Shown here: positions 6,642 through 7,857 of the stretch, piece by piece
How the letters are laid out: each line of letters begins with the position of its first letter
Position numbering within the stretch: position 1 is the first letter of the stretch
Assembly: GCA_900771085.1 (NCBI GenBank)
Contig: CAAGMR010000027.1
Span: forward strand, 1-7,857
DNA length: 7,857 nucleotides
DNA from: Clostridia bacterium
Lineage (GTDB): Bacteria; Bacillota; Clostridia; Oscillospirales; Acutalibacteraceae
Direction of reading: 5' to 3'
Translations under genes and position numbers: made by a program
The notes under the pieces: model-generated
What the model saw: only the letters and a program-made list of their open reading frames with translations
Database searches by the model: none
Told to the model about the DNA's origin: nothing

Positions 6642-6655
6642 TTTAATCCTCCTTT
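6642..6655 (-). promoter_or_regulatory. Ribosome binding site of the fusion gene embedded in the upstream stop region
   Basis: AAAGGAGGATTAAA sits directly before the fusion ATG. It includes the last sense codons and the TAA of the upstream methyltransferase gene, so ribosomes ending the first gene are placed to start the second. This suggests the two products are made in matched amounts. Confidence 0.8.
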
Positions 6656-7527
6656 ATCTGATTGGGATTCCATCCCAGTACATACATCTGTGAAACATAT
6701 GCATATTTATAAGTTCCGTTCTCGGTTTTTGTAATGCGCTTATCACAATTACTGCGGAATTTTTCCTCTCTTGAAGAGTCAACCTTTCCCAATTCTCTGA
6801 GGTAGTCATAAATTTCTTCTTTTGTTTCCGCCTCGTGTTCCCACGCGCCGTCTGCATAAGAAACCTCCGGGAAAACGCCCATATCGTAGAGAATGTTAAA
6901 TTGAATGTTCAAATTTACAGGATTCTGTCCTGCAACCGCCATGATTGGCGGTCTTGGCATGCCGCCCTGCGGGCCGCCTGCCGGTCTGAAGTTCTCCATT
7001 TCAGGATTTGTGCCTTCAAAAAGTTCAGCCATTACAGCTCTGTATGGATCCTTCGTAAATGAGAGAAAATAACAATACTGTTTTGCACATTTACTGAATT
7101 TTACAATATCAGCCTGTGCCGGGCTTATAACGGCAACTGCCACATCTGCTACCGGTATTTCTTTGCCCGGTTCACATGTATGCCAGTTGTCTATTCTTTT
7201 AATAGTAACGTTGTCATATCCATTTGCTTCAACATTGCGTTTACAGTGCTCAAGCATATGCTCTCCTGCATCTATTGCATATACATGTTTAGCTTTCTCG
7301 GCAAGAGGAAGGGTAACTCGTCCTGTTCCGCAGCATGCATCAAGAACAGTTGTATCTTTGGTTACTCTTGTCATTGCAGCTACCTGTGCTGCAGTAAAAT
7401 TCTTTTCAAAGTCAATTCTTAACTGCCAGCCATCTGCACCGCGATCCCAGCCCTTTGCAGCTTCATCGCTTTTGGCAACAGCCCAGGTAGTCATCTTTTC
7501 GAGTTCCTGCCAATTAATAAAACCCAT
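6643..7527 (-). CDS. Class I SAM-dependent methyltransferase, first gene of the operon
   Basis: This 294-aa cytoplasmic protein has a Trp-rich N-terminal helical region (NWQELEKMTTWAV, then GWDRGADGW). The Rossmann core follows, with motif I VLDACCGTGR (61-70), AIDAGEHML at the end of beta-2 (84-92), and VADVAVAVISPAQ (126-138) as the beta-4 region. A Gly/Pro/Met-rich insert (PAGGPQGGMPRPP, 182-194) follows. The C-terminal part (GVFPEVSYADGAWEHEAETKEEIYDYL) parallels GIEVHVSTIDEGWDKLFATKEEAYEDL of the fusion protein, so the two methyltransferases are paralogues. I chose ATG 7527 because GGAG lies 6 nt upstream. An in-frame ATG at 7599 would start inside a terminator hairpin and has no ribosome binding site. 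The last codons (AAG GAG GAT TAA) contain the ribosome binding site of the next gene and only 1 nt separates the two genes, so translation is probably coupled. The acceptor substrate is unknown. Confidence 0.87.
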   Translation of the reverse strand: MGFINWQELEKMTTWAVAKSDEAAKGWDRGADGWQLRIDFEKNFTAAQVAAMTRVTKDTTVLDACCGTGRVTLPLAEKAKHVYAIDAGEHMLEHCKRNVEANGYDNVTIKRIDNWHTCEPGKEIPVADVAVAVISPAQADIVKFSKCAKQYCYFLSFTKDPYRAVMAELFEGTNPEMENFRPAGGPQGGMPRPPIMAVAGQNPVNLNIQFNILYDMGVFPEVSYADGAWEHEAETKEEIYDYLRELGKVDSSREEKFRSNCDKRITKTENGTYKYAYVSQMYVLGWNPNQIKED

Positions 7528-7533
7528 ACTTTT

Positions 7534-7537
7534 CTCC
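7534..7537 (-). promoter_or_regulatory. Ribosome binding site setting the first methyltransferase start
   Basis: On the minus strand AAAGGAGAAAAGT precedes ATG 7527, with 6 nt between GGAG and the start. This favours the 294-aa product over a longer frame beginning at 7599. Confidence 0.8.
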
Positions 7538-7554
7538 TTTATCAAAAGCAATCT

Positions 7555-7597
7555 AAAAAAGGACCCCGGCAGCACATAAATGTGCTGCACGTTGTCC
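7555..7597 (-). terminator. Intrinsic terminator of the surface-protein gene, possibly an attenuator for the methyltransferase operon
   Basis: On the minus strand GCAGCACAT/ATGTGCTGC forms a perfect 9-bp stem with a 2-nt loop. GGAC/GTCC can close the base around an internal loop, and T6 follows. It lies 29 nt after the surface-protein stop and only 27 nt before the methyltransferase ATG. It most simply ends the upstream transcript, but any operon promoter further upstream would have to read through it. Confidence 0.82.
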
Positions 7598-7626
7598 ATA
7601 TTTTCAATTTAAAAACTGATATTTTC

Positions 7627-7857
7627 TCAGCCAACCTTACCGTTGGTTACGTTGTAGCGAGTTCCGCCAACAGTAACTCTACCGGTGTAGTCGAACTGAA
7701 CTTTACCGCCCTTGATGTACCATGTGCCGTACTGGTTCGAAGCAATGCCGTCGTAATTGAAGTTTACTCCGCCATTTTCAATTCTCCACCAGCCGTACTC
7801 ATTCTGAGCTACGCCTGTGTAAGAGAAGTCAACCTTACCGCCTGTTACATACCACCA
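7627..7857 (-). CDS. C-terminus of a cell-surface protein with 22-residue Trp/Gly repeats
   Basis: The frame is open from the window edge to TGA at 7627-7629 (76 residues); the N-terminal bulk lies outside. It consists of three units of a 22-residue repeat: WWYVTGGKVDFSYTG-VAQNEYG, WWRIENGGVNFNYDG-IASNQYG and TWYIKGGKVQFDYTG. A diverged end follows, VTVGGTRYNVTNGKVG. Such GWWY-x3-GKVDF-x-Y-x-G arrays are common at the C-termini of exported Clostridia proteins and resemble choline-binding-type wall-binding repeats. They usually tether a variable N-terminal enzyme or adhesin to the surface. The function of the missing N-terminus cannot be judged. A hairpin terminator follows the stop. Confidence 0.85.
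   Translation of the reverse strand, partial: WWYVTGGKVDFSYTGVAQNEYGWWRIENGGVNFNYDGIASNQYGTWYIKGGKVQFDYTGRVTVGGTRYNVTNGKVG
7656..7857 (-). repeat. 66-bp tandem repeat encoding a 22-aa wall-binding unit
   Basis: Aligned codons repeat every 66 bp: TGGTGGTAT.., TGGTGGAGA.., ACATGGTAC.. each start a unit, and each contains a GGCGG(T/A)-like Gly-Gly/Lys turn and an A/C-rich TAC-ACC-GGT-type end. The copies have diverged at DNA level while the protein pattern is kept. The array continues beyond the window edge. Confidence 0.7.

Noticed and set aside
7528..7599. A longer start for the methyltransferase (in-frame ATG at 7599) or a leader peptide there.
   Set aside because: No ribosome binding site precedes it, and its codons run through the terminator hairpin and T tract. 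ATG 7527 has a strong GGAG at the right distance.
1..7857. CRISPR arrays, tRNA or rRNA genes, insertion sequences, phage attachment sites.
   Set aside because: No regularly spaced direct repeats apart from the protein-coding 66-bp units, no tRNA-like cloverleaf, and no transposase or integrase frame were seen.

Overview
The window looks like chromosomal DNA from a low-to-mid GC, gut-type Firmicute (class Clostridia, probably Oscillospiraceae or Lachnospiraceae). The reasons are strong GGAGG-type ribosome binding sites, TTG starts, AT-rich sigma-A promoters, compact intrinsic terminators, and the C-terminus of a surface protein with the 22-residue W-W-Y/G-K-V repeats common in those families. 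This taxonomic call is an inference; no rRNA or other marker is present.

Layout. (1) 1-669, plus strand: C-terminal part of a membrane-linked M28-type metallopeptidase homologue that has lost its catalytic Glu pair. It ends at a hairpin terminator (682-719). (2) 723-1361, minus strand: thiamine pyrophosphokinase (thiN). (3) 1400-1466: divergent promoters. (4) 1513-3228, plus strand: lipoprotein substrate-binding protein of the OppA/DppA type, followed 13 nt later by (5) 3242-3778, a small flavoprotein of the CoaC/UbiX/EpiD fold. The two form a two-gene operon closed by a bidirectional terminator (3786-3820). (6) 3823-4824, minus strand: secreted SGNH/GDSL hydrolase. (7) 4965-6641 and 6643-7527, minus strand: a tightly coupled two-gene operon. 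The promoter-proximal gene encodes a class I SAM methyltransferase. The second encodes an unusual fusion of a WtpA/ModA-like tungstate/molybdate-binding domain, without a signal peptide, to a second methyltransferase paralogous to the first. (8) 7627-7857, minus strand: C-terminal end of a repeat-bearing cell-surface protein, with a terminator (7555-7597) only 27 nt from the start of the methyltransferase operon.

Most of the window is ordinary metabolism and secretion. The most interesting part is 4965-7527. There a periplasmic-type oxyanion-binding fold appears to have been moved to the cytoplasm, joined to a methyltransferase, and paired with a sister methyltransferase. All three modules carry Pro/Gly/Met-rich insertions, and the fusion seems to have lost residues that coordinate Mo/W in the classical binding proteins. 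Its substrate cannot be read from the sequence. A cytoplasmic ligand-gated or metalloid/oxyanion-linked methylation system is a hypothesis only.
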